Assembly: GCA_032052615.1 (NCBI GenBank)
Contig: DAMBWF010000002.1
Location: 372,001 to 436,000 of the forward strand
Origin: Pseudomonas_T sp032052615
GTDB lineage: Bacteria > Pseudomonadota > Gammaproteobacteria > Pseudomonadales > Pseudomonadaceae
DNA length: 64,000 nt
Direction: 5' to 3'
A model generated the notes under the pieces. That model saw only the letters and a program-made list of their open reading frames with translations. It searched no databases and had not been told where the DNA came from. Below are positions 18,334 through 27,831 of the stretch, piece by piece; the stretch's first letter is position 1, and the number at the start of each line of letters is the position of its first letter. Made by a program: the position numbers and the translations under genes.

Positions 18334-18375
18334 CCCGACCCGACCCGACCCGACCCGACCCGACCCGACCCGACC
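18334..18375. repeat. Pentanucleotide tandem repeat (CCCGA, 8 copies plus CC)
   Basis: Eight exact CCCGA units and a partial one lie in the convergent gap between maeB and ponA. No gene overlaps. The short open frames seen across it are artefacts of the repeat. Confidence 0.95.
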
Positions 18376-18518
18376 ACGTTTACTCGAGAGGAGCGGCCAG
18401 TTTCGTGGTTTCGAGGCGGGCCAGTCGGGCTGACCGCTCGAGACTGGCGACCACCTACCCGCGCTCATGTATGTCCCGCGGACCGGCCGGCAGGCGGTCG
18501 GCCCGAGGAGGCAGAGGC

Positions 18519-20930
18519 TCAGAACAGGTCGATGGGCGCCGATTCATCCGCCGGCAGCGGGCTGCCCGGCACGCCCAGGTTCGGATCAAGTTCGCCCATC
18601 GAGGGTGGGGTGTCCTCGCTTTTGAACAGCTCGAAGAAGGCGTTGGGCGACCCGGGCGCCGCCAGGCGACCGCTCGCCGGATCGATGCGCAAGGTAAGAA
18701 TGCCCTCGGGTTCCGCTTGGGTGTGGGGCGGCTTGTCCTTCAGCGCGGCGCTCATGTAAGCCATCCAGATGGGCAGCGCCACGGTGCCGCCGTATTCGTT
18801 TCGACCGAGGCTTTCCGGTTGGTCGAAGCCGGTCCAGACCGTGGTGATGTAGTCGGCGTTGTAGCCGGAGAACCAGCTGTCCTTGGATTCGTTGGTGGTG
18901 CCGGTCTTGCCGGCGATGTCGCTGCGGTTCATCGCCAGGGCGCGCCGGCCCGTGCCTCGCTTGATGACGTCTTGCAGCATGCTGGTGAGGATATAGGTCG
19001 TCCGAGGGTCGACGATGCGCTCGGCGGCCGCGGGCTCGACGGTCGGTCCTTCCTGCTCCGCCACTTCCGCCGGGTCCAGTTGCCCGGCGGGCGGCGCGTC
19101 ATGGGGAACACTGGGCGGATTGGCGATGTATAGCGCCTTGCCGTCGCGGCTGTCGATGCGCTGCACCAGATAGGGCTGCACCTTGTAGCCGCCATTGGCG
19201 AAGGTGCTCCAGCCGCCGGCGATCTCCAACGGGGTAAGGGTGGCGGTACCCAGGGCCATGGACAGGTTGTGGGGCAGCTCCTGCTTGTTGAAGCCGAAGC
19301 GGCTGATGTAGTCCACCGCGTAATCGATGCCCAGCGCCTGCAAGAGCCGGATCGACACCAGGTTGCGCGATTTGTACAGGGCCTCGCGCAAGCGGATCGG
19401 GCCGAGGAAGGTGTTGTTGTCGTTCTTCGGGCGCCAGACTTTGTCCGTGTTGTAGTCGTCGACGAAGACGATGGGCGCGTCGTTGACCAGGCTCGCTGCG
19501 GTGTAGCCCCGGTCCAGGGCGGCGCTATAGAGGAAGGGCTTGAAGCTCGAGCCCGGCTGACGCTTGGCTTGAGCCGCGCGGTTGTAATTGCTCTGTTCGA
19601 ACGAGAAGCCACCGACCAGGGCACGAATCGCGCCGTTGCTCGGGTCGAGGGAGACCAGCGCGCCCTGGGCGGCGGGAACCTGGGAAAAGCGCAGGCTGCC
19701 ATCCTCCATCCGCTGCACGCGCACCAGGTCGCCCACCTGCACCACGTCGGCGGGTTTCTGCGGCCGGGCGCCAAGGCTATTGGTGTTCAGATAGGGTCGC
19801 GCCCACTTCATGCTGTCCCAGGAGATGGTCTCTTCCTGGCCGCTGCGCGTGAGGGCGAGCACGCCGCTCTTTTCCACCTGGGTCACCACCGCGGGCTCCA
19901 AACCGCCGATCGGTCGCTGCTTCGCCAGTTCCTGCAGCCAGGCTTCGCGGGTCATGCCAGGGAAGCGGGTCTCCGGGCCCCGGTAGCCGTGGCGCTGGTC
20001 ATAGGCGATCAACCCGTCGCGCATCGCGGTATTGGCCGCTTCTTGCAGGTCGCTCGGCACCGTGGTGGTCACCCGGAAGCCTTCGGTGTAGGCGTCGCTG
20101 CCGTAGCGCCCGACCATTTCCGCGCGAGCCATTTCAGCGATATAGGGGGCGTTCAGCTCGGGCGTGGGCACGTGGTAACTGGCATCGATCGGCTCGGCGA
20201 TCGCCGCCTCGTAACGCGCCTGGTCGATCTTGCCGAGTTTGTACATGCGCCCCAGAATCCAGTCCCGCCGCTCCTTGCTGCGCGTCGGGTTGACCAGAGG
20301 GTTATAGCGGGAAGGCGCCTTCGGCAGGCCGGCGATCATCGCCATCTGCGCCAGGCTGACATCGCGGATCGACTTGCCGTAGTACACCTGGGCCGCCGAT
20401 TCGATGCCGTAGGCGCGGTTGCCCAGGTAGATTTTGTTCACGTACAGCTCGAGGATCTCGTCCTTGCTCAGCTCCCGCTCGATCTGCAGGGCCAGCAGGA
20501 TCTCGGTCAGCTTGCGCGAGAAGCTGCGCTCGCTGCTGAGGAAGAAGTTCTTCGCCACCTGCATGGTGATGGTGCTGCCACCGGTCTGAATATGGCCGCT
20601 TTTCAATAATTGAGTGGCAGCGCGCATCAGGCTGCTCAGATCGACGCCATAATGGTTGGCGAAATTGTCGTCCTCGGCGGTGAGAAGGGCCTGGATGAAT
20701 TCGGGCGGGATGTCGGCGAAGCGAATCGGAGAGCGTCGCATTTCCCCGAATTCGGCGATCAGCTTGTTATCGCTGCTATATACACGCAACGGAATTTGCA
20801 GTTGGATGCGCCGCAGGGATTCGACCGAGGGCAGCGCCGGGCTGAGATAAAGGTAGGCTCCGCTGAAACTGAGCAATAGCCCACAAAAAACAGCAATACA
20901 GGACCACCAGAAAAACTTCAGCAGGCGCAT
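18519..20930 (-). CDS. ponA: Penicillin-binding protein 1A
   Basis: Bifunctional class A PBP, which polymerises and cross-links peptidoglycan in the periplasm. It has 803 residues. It has an N-terminal membrane anchor (residues about 8-30) and a GT51 glycosyltransferase domain with catalytic Glu86 in the AEDDNF motif and GGSTITMQVAKN. An OB-like insert follows, then the transpeptidase with RQPGSSFKPF (SxxK) and GKTGTT. It is divergent from pilM, as in P. aeruginosa. A TATAAT -10-like box lies upstream on this strand (21008-21003), without a clear -35 box. Confidence 0.97.
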   Translation of the reverse strand: MRLLKFFWWSCIAVFCGLLLSFSGAYLYLSPALPSVESLRRIQLQIPLRVYSSDNKLIAEFGEMRRSPIRFADIPPEFIQALLTAEDDNFANHYGVDLSSLMRAATQLLKSGHIQTGGSTITMQVAKNFFLSSERSFSRKLTEILLALQIERELSKDEILELYVNKIYLGNRAYGIESAAQVYYGKSIRDVSLAQMAMIAGLPKAPSRYNPLVNPTRSKERRDWILGRMYKLGKIDQARYEAAIAEPIDASYHVPTPELNAPYIAEMARAEMVGRYGSDAYTEGFRVTTTVPSDLQEAANTAMRDGLIAYDQRHGYRGPETRFPGMTREAWLQELAKQRPIGGLEPAVVTQVEKSGVLALTRSGQEETISWDSMKWARPYLNTNSLGARPQKPADVVQVGDLVRVQRMEDGSLRFSQVPAAQGALVSLDPSNGAIRALVGGFSFEQSNYNRAAQAKRQPGSSFKPFLYSAALDRGYTAASLVNDAPIVFVDDYNTDKVWRPKNDNNTFLGPIRLREALYKSRNLVSIRLLQALGIDYAVDYISRFGFNKQELPHNLSMALGTATLTPLEIAGGWSTFANGGYKVQPYLVQRIDSRDGKALYIANPPSVPHDAPPAGQLDPAEVAEQEGPTVEPAAAERIVDPRTTYILTSMLQDVIKRGTGRRALAMNRSDIAGKTGTTNESKDSWFSGYNADYITTVWTGFDQPESLGRNEYGGTVALPIWMAYMSAALKDKPPHTQAEPEGILTLRIDPASGRLAAPGSPNAFFELFKSEDTPPSMGELDPNLGVPGSPLPADESAPIDLF

Positions 20931-21115
20931 TGGATTTGACGGATTTCCAGATAAAAGAATGGGTTAAGCGAAAGGCAATGCAAAAAGGGGAAAACTGTTC
21001 ACATTATAAGCGGTTTTTTTGCCGGGGAGCCATTTGCGCTTCTGTCAAGACTGTTATTTAATGTGGAAAAACATAAACCGTCCGTAAGTTACGGATGCGG
21101 ATAGGAAAAACGGTC

Positions 21116-22180
21116 GTGCTAGGGCTCTTCAATAAGAAAGCGAATATGCTGCTGGGGATCGACATCAGCTCGACCTCCGTAAAACTGCTTGAATTGAGTC
21201 GCTCGGGGAACCGCTACAAGGTGGAAGCGTATGCCGTCGAGCCGCTTCCGCCGAACGCCGTGGTCGAGAAGAACATCGTCGAGCTGGAGGGGGTCGGTCA
21301 GGCCCTCAGTCGTGTCCTGGCCAAGTCCAAGACCGGCGTGAAAGGCGCCGCCGTGGCGGTCGCCGGCTCGGCGGTCATCACCAAGACCATCGAGATGGAA
21401 GCGGGGCTTTCCGACGACGAGCTGGAAACCCAACTGAAGATCGAGGCGGATCAGTACATCCCTTATCCCCTCGAAGAAGTCGCCATCGATTTCGAAGTGC
21501 AAGGCGTGTCCGCGCGCAACCCCGAGCGGGTCGAAGTGTTGCTGGCGGCGTGCCGCAAGGAAAACGTCGAGGTACGCGAGGCGGCGCTGGCACTGGCCGG
21601 CCTTACCGCCAAGGTGGTGGACGTTGAGGCCTATGCGCTCGAGCGTGCCTATGGGTTGTTGTCCGATCACTTGGGCGGCCATCAGGAAGAGCTGACCGTG
21701 GCGGTGGTGGACATCGGCGCCACCATGACAACCCTGAGCGTGCTGCACAACGGCCGCACCATCTATACCCGGGAGCAATTGTTCGGTGGACGTCAGTTGA
21801 CCGAGGAAATCCAACGCCGCTATGGCTTGTCCGTGGACGAAGCGGGCCTGGCGAAGAAACAAGGTGGGCTTCCGGATGACTACGACAGCGAGGTGCTGTT
21901 GCCGTTCAAAGAGGCCGTGGTCCAGCAGGTATCCCGGTCCCTGCAGTTCTTCTTCGCGGCGGGCCAGTACAACGATGTGGACTACATCCTCCTGGCGGGC
22001 GGTACGGCCTCGATTCCCGACCTGGATCGGCTGATCCAGCAGAAGATCGGTACGCCCACCCAGGTCGCGAATCCCTTCGCCGACATGGCCCTGAGCGGCA
22101 AGGTCAACGCCGGCGCGCTGGCCAGCGACGCGCCGTCCCTGATGATCGCGTGTGGCCTGGCGATGAGGAGTTTCGACTGA
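21116..22180 (+). CDS. pilM: PilM, type IV pilus assembly ATPase-like protein
   Basis: Actin/FtsA-like cytoplasmic protein that binds the PilN N-terminus and links the pilus motor to the inner-membrane alignment complex. The start chosen is GTG at 21116 (V-LGLFNKKAN), 9 bases after an AGGA site. It gives 354 residues, equal to the P. aeruginosa protein. An in-frame ATG at 21095 is possible but poorly placed. LLGIDISSTSVKLLELS is the first nucleotide-binding segment, and VVDIGATMTTLSV and LLAGGTAS complete the actin-like core. It is the first gene of pilMNOPQ. Confidence 0.96.
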   Translation: MLGLFNKKANMLLGIDISSTSVKLLELSRSGNRYKVEAYAVEPLPPNAVVEKNIVELEGVGQALSRVLAKSKTGVKGAAVAVAGSAVITKTIEMEAGLSDDELETQLKIEADQYIPYPLEEVAIDFEVQGVSARNPERVEVLLAACRKENVEVREAALALAGLTAKVVDVEAYALERAYGLLSDHLGGHQEELTVAVVDIGATMTTLSVLHNGRTIYTREQLFGGRQLTEEIQRRYGLSVDEAGLAKKQGGLPDDYDSEVLLPFKEAVVQQVSRSLQFFFAAGQYNDVDYILLAGGTASIPDLDRLIQQKIGTPTQVANPFADMALSGKVNAGALASDAPSLMIACGLAMRSFD

Positions 22181-22752
22181 TGGCGCGGATCAACCTATTA
22201 CCCTGGCGCGAGCAACTGCGGGAAGAGCGCAAGCAGCGCTTTCTCGTCACGCTGGCCGGGGTCGTCATCGTCGCCGCGGGTGTGGTGTTCCTAGGTGACC
22301 AATACTTGAACGGCGCCATCGAGAACCAAGTGGCCCGTAACGACTACATCCGCAAGGAAATCGCTGTCCTCGATGCCCGCATCAAGGAAATCAGCGAGTT
22401 GAAGACCAAGCGCCAGCAACTGCTGGAGCGCATGAAGATCATCCAGGATTTGCAGGGCAACCGGCCCATCATCGGCCGGGTCTTCGACCAATTGGTGCGC
22501 ACACTGCCCGACGGCGTTTATTTCACCAGCCTGAAAATGGTCGGCAACAGCATCACCATCGACGGCGCGGCGGAGTCCAACAGCCGGGTTTCCAACCTCA
22601 TGCGGAACCTGGATGCATCGGACTGGCTGGAAGCGCCCGTTCTCGTGGGGGTAAAGGCGGTCACCGCCGGAGAGGTCGATCAGGCTAACGTGTTCCAGTT
22701 GACCGTACGCCAGACCCAGCCTTCGGTCGAAGTAGAAGGGGTCAAGAAATGA
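22180..22752 (+). CDS. pilN: PilN, type IV pilus inner-membrane protein
   Basis: Bitopic protein of the pilus alignment complex. The conserved cytoplasmic tail MARINLLPWREQ binds PilM. A membrane helix follows (about residues 22-42), then a periplasmic coiled coil and a ferredoxin-like domain that pairs with PilO. The start is the ATG that overlaps the pilM TGA by one base, giving 190 residues. A longer frame starting 30 bases earlier is inside pilM. Confidence 0.96.
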   Translation: MARINLLPWREQLREERKQRFLVTLAGVVIVAAGVVFLGDQYLNGAIENQVARNDYIRKEIAVLDARIKEISELKTKRQQLLERMKIIQDLQGNRPIIGRVFDQLVRTLPDGVYFTSLKMVGNSITIDGAAESNSRVSNLMRNLDASDWLEAPVLVGVKAVTAGEVDQANVFQLTVRQTQPSVEVEGVKK

Positions 22753-23372
22753 GTTTGGCCAAATCCTTTAGCGGTTTGCGCGAAGTCAAGCTTTCCGAGC
22801 TTGACCTGAACAACATCGGCTCCTGGCCGGCGGCTGTTCGCGGTATCGCCTGCTTGTTGGTGCTGGTGATCATTGTCGCCCTTGGCTACAACTTCCACCT
22901 CAAGGACCTTCAGGAGCAACTGGAGCAGCAGCAGGGCGAGGAGCAGACCCTCAAGCAGCAATTCGAGACCAAGGCCGCGCAGGCCACCAACCTCGAGGCC
23001 TACAAGGAACAGATGAAGGAAATGGAAAGTTCCTTCGGCGCCTTGCTCAAGCAGCTGCCTAGCGATACCGAGGTTCCCGGCCTGCTGGAAGACATCACCC
23101 GGACGGGGCTGGGAAGCGGCCTCGAATTCGAGGAGATCAAGCTGCAGCCGGAAGTCACCCAGCAGTTCTACATCGAGTTGCCGATCCAGATCACCGTGGT
23201 GGGTGGTTACCACGACCTCGCCACGTTCGTGAGCGGCGTGGCCAGCTTGCCGCGCATCGTGACCCTGCATGATTTCGATATCAAACCCGTCACCCAGGAA
23301 AGCACCACCAAGCTGCGCATGAGCATTCTGGCCAAGACCTACCGATACAACGAGAAAGGGGTGCAGAAATGA
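22749..23372 (+). CDS. pilO: PilO, type IV pilus inner-membrane protein
   Basis: Partner of PilN in the inner-membrane platform. The 207-residue protein has a cytoplasmic N-terminus, one membrane helix (GIACLLVLVIIVALGYNF, about residues 33-50), a Gln/Glu-rich coiled coil (DLQEQLEQQQGEEQTL) and a C-terminal ferredoxin-like domain. The start overlaps pilN by 4 bases and the end overlaps pilP by 4 bases. Confidence 0.96.
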   Translation: MSLAKSFSGLREVKLSELDLNNIGSWPAAVRGIACLLVLVIIVALGYNFHLKDLQEQLEQQQGEEQTLKQQFETKAAQATNLEAYKEQMKEMESSFGALLKQLPSDTEVPGLLEDITRTGLGSGLEFEEIKLQPEVTQQFYIELPIQITVVGGYHDLATFVSGVASLPRIVTLHDFDIKPVTQESTTKLRMSILAKTYRYNEKGVQK

Positions 23373-23896
23373 TTCGTGCCCGATTGGTAGGGAGCGCCCT
23401 GGTGCTGGTGGCGTTGGCCGGATGCGGCGCGAGCAGCGATTTCAGCGATCTGCAAAGCTACATGGACGAGGTACGGGCCCGTCCCAAGGGAACCATCGAA
23501 CCGCTGCCCAAGTTCATGCCGTACGAGGCGTTCACCTATAGCGCCTCGTCGCTCAGGAGCCCGTTCCAGGCACCGGTCAAGATCGACCTGACTCATCAGC
23601 AGAAGGGTAACAAGGTCGTCAAGCCGGACGAGACCCGGGTCAAGCAGTTCCTCGAGGGGTTCAACATCGAAATCTTCGAGATGGTCGGGACGCTGTCCAA
23701 CGAGAACGGCACGTTCGCCCTGGTGCGCGGCGCGGGAGGCGTGCACCGGGTGAAGGTAGGCGACTACCTGGGACGCAACGACGGCAAGATCGTCGCCATC
23801 AACCCCGGCGAGATCAGCGTGGTGGAAATCGTGCCCGATGGCGAAGGCGGATGGCTCGAACGTCCCCGCAGCATCACCTTGAAGGAGCGCTCCTGA
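23369..23896 (+). CDS. pilP: PilP, type IV pilus lipoprotein
   Basis: Inner-membrane lipoprotein that links PilN/PilO to the PilQ secretin. The signal peptide ends with the lipobox LAGC (ALAGCG, cysteine near residue 18). A flexible region leads to the C-terminal beta-sandwich (about residues 95-165, VGDYLGRNDGKIV). The length of 175 residues is typical. It starts within the end of pilO. Confidence 0.96.
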   Translation: MIRARLVGSALVLVALAGCGASSDFSDLQSYMDEVRARPKGTIEPLPKFMPYEAFTYSASSLRSPFQAPVKIDLTHQQKGNKVVKPDETRVKQFLEGFNIEIFEMVGTLSNENGTFALVRGAGGVHRVKVGDYLGRNDGKIVAINPGEISVVEIVPDGEGGWLERPRSITLKERS

Positions 23897-23912
23897 GGGG
23901 GCGGGGAAGCAT

Positions 23913-26141
23913 ATGAAAAAGAATGAACGATCTGCACAACGGAACCGGGCAATGAAACGATCCTTTTCGCTTTTGGGTATCTCGATACTGTCGACGATCG
24001 TATCGCCTGCCTTGCTGGCCGCCACGCTCAATGCCATGGACGTGGCCTCCCTGCCGGGTGACCGGGTCGAGCTGAAACTGACCTTCGACGAGCCGGTGAA
24101 CGCTCCCCGTGGCTACAGCATCGAGCAACCAGCCCGGATCGCCCTGGACCTTCCAGGGGTGACCAGCAAGCTGGGCACCAAGAACCGCGAACTGGGCATG
24201 GGCAATGCCCGTAGCGTGACCGTGGTCGAGGCCAAGGACCGCACCCGGCTGATCGTCAATCTGGCCAACCTGGCGCCCTACACGACCCGCGTCGAGGGCT
24301 CGACCCTTTACGTCGTGGTCGGCGGTCCCGGCAAGGGAGGCTCCAGCGTCACGCCGTCTCAAACCGCCGCGGTCTCGACGCCCCCTGCGGTGGCGCGTCC
24401 GGCACCGGTCGCCAAGCCCTACGCGGCCACCAGCAAGTCGATCCGCAATATCGACTTCCAGCGCGGCGAGCAGGGTGAAGGCAACGTGGTCATCGAGCTG
24501 TCGGACTCGGCGATCGCTCCCGATATCCAGGAGCAGGGCGGGAAGATCCGCCTGGACTTCGGCAAGGTCGAGCTACCCGAGTCGCTACGGGTCAAGCTGG
24601 ACGTGAAGGACTTCGCTACGCCCGTACAGTTCGTCAATGCCGGTAACGAGGGCGGGCGTTCCATCCTGACCATCGAGCCGACGGGTTATTACGACTACCT
24701 GGCCTTCCAGACCGAGAACAAGCTGACCCTGAGCGTCAAGCCGCTGGCCAAGGAAGATGTCGAGAAACAGCGCGCCGAGCGCTTCGCCTATAACGGTGAG
24801 AAACTGTCCCTCAACTTCCAAGACATCGATGTCCGCTCCGTTCTGCAATTGATCGCCGATTTCACCGATCTCAACTTGGTGGCGAGCGACTCGGTGAATG
24901 GCAACATCACCCTGCGCCTGCAGAACGTGCCCTGGGACCAGGCGCTCGATCTGGTGCTGAAGACCAAGGGCCTGGACAAGCGCAAGGTGGGCAACGTCCT
25001 GCTGGTCGCCCCGGCCGACGAGATCGCTGCCCGCGAGCGGCAGGAATTGGAATCCAGCAAGCAGCTGCAGGAACTCGCGCCCCTGCGTCGGCAGATTATT
25101 CGCGTGAGCTACGCCAAGGCTTCGGATATCGCCAAGCTGTTCGAGACCAAGGAGGGCGGCGCCGCTGTATCGGCGGACAAGGCCAACAACACGCCTTCTT
25201 GGGGCCTGGGTCGCGGCTCGCTGATCTATGACGATCGTTCCAATAGCCTGATCGTGTACGAAACCCAGGAAAAACTGGACGAAATTGCCCGTATCGTCGC
25301 CCAGCTCGACATACCCGTCCGCCAGGTCATGATCGAAGCGCGGGTCGTGGAGGCCAACGTCGACTACGACAAGAGCCTGGGTGTGCGTTGGGGCGGCGCG
25401 CTTCACAAGGGCAACTGGCGGGGCTTCGGCAAGGACGGCAACGTGGGGATCAAGGATGAGGATGGTTTTAACTGCGGCCCGTTCGCCGGCCGTTGTACCT
25501 TGCCTGTGGGGGGGGGCAGTGGCAGCACCACTGGCAATAACAGTCCTACGCCGTTCGTTGACCTGGGCGCCGCCAACAGCACCTCGGGATTGGGCATTGG
25601 TTTCGTGACCAACAACCTGATCCTCGACCTGCAACTGTCGGCGATGGAGAAGAGCGGCAACGGCGAGATCGTCTCCCAGCCTAAGGTCGTCACTTCCGAC
25701 AAGCAGACCGCCAAGATTCTCAAGGGCGCGGAGATTCCTTACCAGGAATCCAGTTCCAGCGGTGCGACTAGCACGTCCTTCAAGGAGGCGGCGCTATCCT
25801 TGGAAGTGACGCCGCAGATCACCCCGGACAACCGGGTGATCATGGAGGTCAAGGTCACCAAGGATGCCCCGGACTTCGCCAACGCGCTGAACGGCGTACC
25901 GCCGATCAACAAGAATGAAGTCAATGCGAGCGTGCTGGTCGCCGATGGGGAAACCATCGTGATCGGTGGCGTGTTCTCCAACCAGCAGACCTCGTCGGTG
26001 GAGAAAGTCCCGTTCTTGGGCGACCTGCCCTTCGTCGGCCGGCTGTTCAAGCGTGACATGGTCGAAGAGCGGAAAGCCGAGCTGCTGGTCTTCCTGACGC
26101 CGCGCATCATGAACAACCAAGCCATCGCCGTGGGTCGTTGA
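23913..26141 (+). CDS. pilQ: PilQ, type IV pilus secretin
   Basis: Outer-membrane secretin through which the pilus extends. The 742-residue protein has a signal peptide, two AMIN peptidoglycan-binding domains (about 40-250), STN/N0 and N1 domains (about 290-440) and the C-terminal secretin barrel (about 480-735). The barrel includes the conserved VPFLGDLPFVGRLFK segment. Between N1 and the barrel is a Gly/Ser/Asn-rich stretch. The chosen ATG begins MKKNERSAQ. A second ATG 13 codons later (MKRSFSLLG) would give a more conventional signal peptide and is possible. Confidence 0.96.
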   Translation: MKKNERSAQRNRAMKRSFSLLGISILSTIVSPALLAATLNAMDVASLPGDRVELKLTFDEPVNAPRGYSIEQPARIALDLPGVTSKLGTKNRELGMGNARSVTVVEAKDRTRLIVNLANLAPYTTRVEGSTLYVVVGGPGKGGSSVTPSQTAAVSTPPAVARPAPVAKPYAATSKSIRNIDFQRGEQGEGNVVIELSDSAIAPDIQEQGGKIRLDFGKVELPESLRVKLDVKDFATPVQFVNAGNEGGRSILTIEPTGYYDYLAFQTENKLTLSVKPLAKEDVEKQRAERFAYNGEKLSLNFQDIDVRSVLQLIADFTDLNLVASDSVNGNITLRLQNVPWDQALDLVLKTKGLDKRKVGNVLLVAPADEIAARERQELESSKQLQELAPLRRQIIRVSYAKASDIAKLFETKEGGAAVSADKANNTPSWGLGRGSLIYDDRSNSLIVYETQEKLDEIARIVAQLDIPVRQVMIEARVVEANVDYDKSLGVRWGGALHKGNWRGFGKDGNVGIKDEDGFNCGPFAGRCTLPVGGGSGSTTGNNSPTPFVDLGAANSTSGLGIGFVTNNLILDLQLSAMEKSGNGEIVSQPKVVTSDKQTAKILKGAEIPYQESSSSGATSTSFKEAALSLEVTPQITPDNRVIMEVKVTKDAPDFANALNGVPPINKNEVNASVLVADGETIVIGGVFSNQQTSSVEKVPFLGDLPFVGRLFKRDMVEERKAELLVFLTPRIMNNQAIAVGR

Positions 26142-26145
26142 TCCG

Positions 26146-26664
26146 GTGCAGAACCTGATCCTGGTGGGCCCGATGGGTGCTGGAAAGAGCACCATCGGCC
26201 GCCTGCTGGCCAAGGAGTTGCGTTTGCCCTTCAAGGATTCCGACAAGGAAATCGAGCAGCGCACCGGCGCCAACATTCCCTGGATCTTCGATGTCGAGGG
26301 CGAGCAGGGCTTCCGGGAGCGGGAGCAGTCCATGCTCGCGGAGTTGTGCGAGCTGGAAGGCATGGTGCTGGCCACCGGAGGCGGCGCGGTGCTCCGCGAG
26401 GCCAACCGTCGGACGCTGTATCGCGGCGGCCGGGTGATCTACCTGTACACCTCGGTGGAGCAGCAGATCGACCGCACCGCCCGCGATCGCAACCGGCCCC
26501 TTCTGCGGGCCAGCGACCCGGGTCGGGTGCTGCGGGACCTGATGGCGATTCGCGACCCGCTGTACCGGGAGATCGCCGATGTAGTCATCGAAACGGACGA
26601 GCGTCCTCCACGGCTGGTGGTGCAGGAAATCCTCCAGCGCCTGCAAGCCTTGCCGCCCCGTTAA
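26146..26664 (+). CDS. aroK: Shikimate kinase
   Basis: Phosphorylates shikimate at the 3-hydroxyl in the chorismate pathway. The 172-residue protein has Walker A GPMGAGKS (residues 8-15), the shikimate-binding ATGGGAVLR, and the lid segment RNRPLLR. The start is GTG, 4 bases after the pilQ stop, so it is probably co-transcribed with the pil genes, as is common in gammaproteobacteria. Confidence 0.95.
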   Translation: MQNLILVGPMGAGKSTIGRLLAKELRLPFKDSDKEIEQRTGANIPWIFDVEGEQGFREREQSMLAELCELEGMVLATGGGAVLREANRRTLYRGGRVIYLYTSVEQQIDRTARDRNRPLLRASDPGRVLRDLMAIRDPLYREIADVVIETDERPPRLVVQEILQRLQALPPR

Positions 26665-26717
26665 AGCCGCGTCCGTTCTGCGCTATCCTACGGCCCTTCT
26701 CTATCCCGGGGGCTCAC

Positions 26718-27821
26718 ATGCAGACACTCAAGGTCGAACTCGGCGAGCGCAGCTATCCCATCTTCATCGGATCGGGCCTGCTGACCGAGGCAAGCTGCTT
26801 CCTGCCCTACCTCGCTGGAAAACAGGTGGCGATCGTCACCAACGAAACCGTGGCCCCGCTTTACCTTGAGCGCCTGAGCGAGACGCTCGGTGCCTTCGGC
26901 CTGACGCCCATCGTGCTGCCCGACGGGGAGTCGTTCAAGAACTGGGAAACCCTGCAACTGATCTTCGACGGCCTCCTGCGAGCCCGGCATGACCGACGCA
27001 CCACGGTGATCGCCCTGGGCGGCGGGGTCATCGGCGACATGGCAGGTTTCGCCGCCGCCTGCTATCAGCGGGGCGTGGATTTCATCCAGGTGCCGACCAC
27101 GCTGCTATCCCAGGTGGACTCTTCGGTGGGCGGCAAGACCGGCATCAACCATCCCTTGGGCAAGAATATGGTGGGGGCGTTCTACCAGCCCAAGGCCGTA
27201 GTGATCGACACCTCCACCCTGGCCACGTTGCCGTCTCGCGAACTGGCCGCCGGCCTGGCCGAGGTGATCAAGTACGGGTTGATTTGCGACGAGGCGTTTC
27301 TGGCCTGGCTGGAGACGCACATGGACCGGCTGCTGGCGCTGGACGCGGCGGCCCTGACCGAAGCCATCGAGCGCTCCTGCCGGGCCAAGGCGCGTGTGGT
27401 CGGCGCGGACGAGCGAGAGTCGGGCCTGCGGGCCATCCTCAACCTCGGCCACACTTTCGGCCACGCCATCGAGACCCACATGGGGTATGGCATGTGGCTG
27501 CACGGCGAGGCCGTGGCGGCCGGTACGGCGATGGCCTTGGACATGTCCACCCGGCTGGGCTGGCTCGATACCGCCGAGCGCGACCGGGGCATTCGCCTGC
27601 TGCAACGCGCCGGCCTTCCCGTTGTCCCTCCAGGGGGCATGGGGCCGGAGCACTTCCTGGAACACATGGCGGTGGATAAGAAGGTGCTCGACGGCCAATT
27701 GCGCCTGGTTCTGCTCAAACGCCTGGGTGAGGCCGTGATCACGGCCGATTACCCGCGCGACGTCTTGGATGCGACCCTGCGGGCGGACTACCGCGCCCTG
27801 GCCGCACAGCTCGGAGAGTAA
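26718..27821 (+). CDS. aroB: 3-dehydroquinate synthase
   Basis: Converts DAHP to 3-dehydroquinate, the second step of the shikimate pathway, with NAD+ and zinc. The start MQTLKVELGERSYPIFIGSG gives 367 residues. The frame remains open further upstream only inside aroK. NAD-binding GGGVIGDMAGF, SSVGGKTGINHPLGKN, and the zinc ligands in LAEVIKYG and LNLGHTFGHAIE are present. aroK-aroB-damX is the standard order. Confidence 0.97.
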   Translation: MQTLKVELGERSYPIFIGSGLLTEASCFLPYLAGKQVAIVTNETVAPLYLERLSETLGAFGLTPIVLPDGESFKNWETLQLIFDGLLRARHDRRTTVIALGGGVIGDMAGFAAACYQRGVDFIQVPTTLLSQVDSSVGGKTGINHPLGKNMVGAFYQPKAVVIDTSTLATLPSRELAAGLAEVIKYGLICDEAFLAWLETHMDRLLALDAAALTEAIERSCRAKARVVGADERESGLRAILNLGHTFGHAIETHMGYGMWLHGEAVAAGTAMALDMSTRLGWLDTAERDRGIRLLQRAGLPVVPPGGMGPEHFLEHMAVDKKVLDGQLRLVLLKRLGEAVITADYPRDVLDATLRADYRALAAQLGE

Positions 27822-27831
27822 CGAAAGTCCC

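Noticed and set aside
18187..18468. Short frames with repeating Gly-Arg-Val-Gly-Ser text
   Set aside because: Produced by the CCCGA tandem repeat. No start signal or family sequence.
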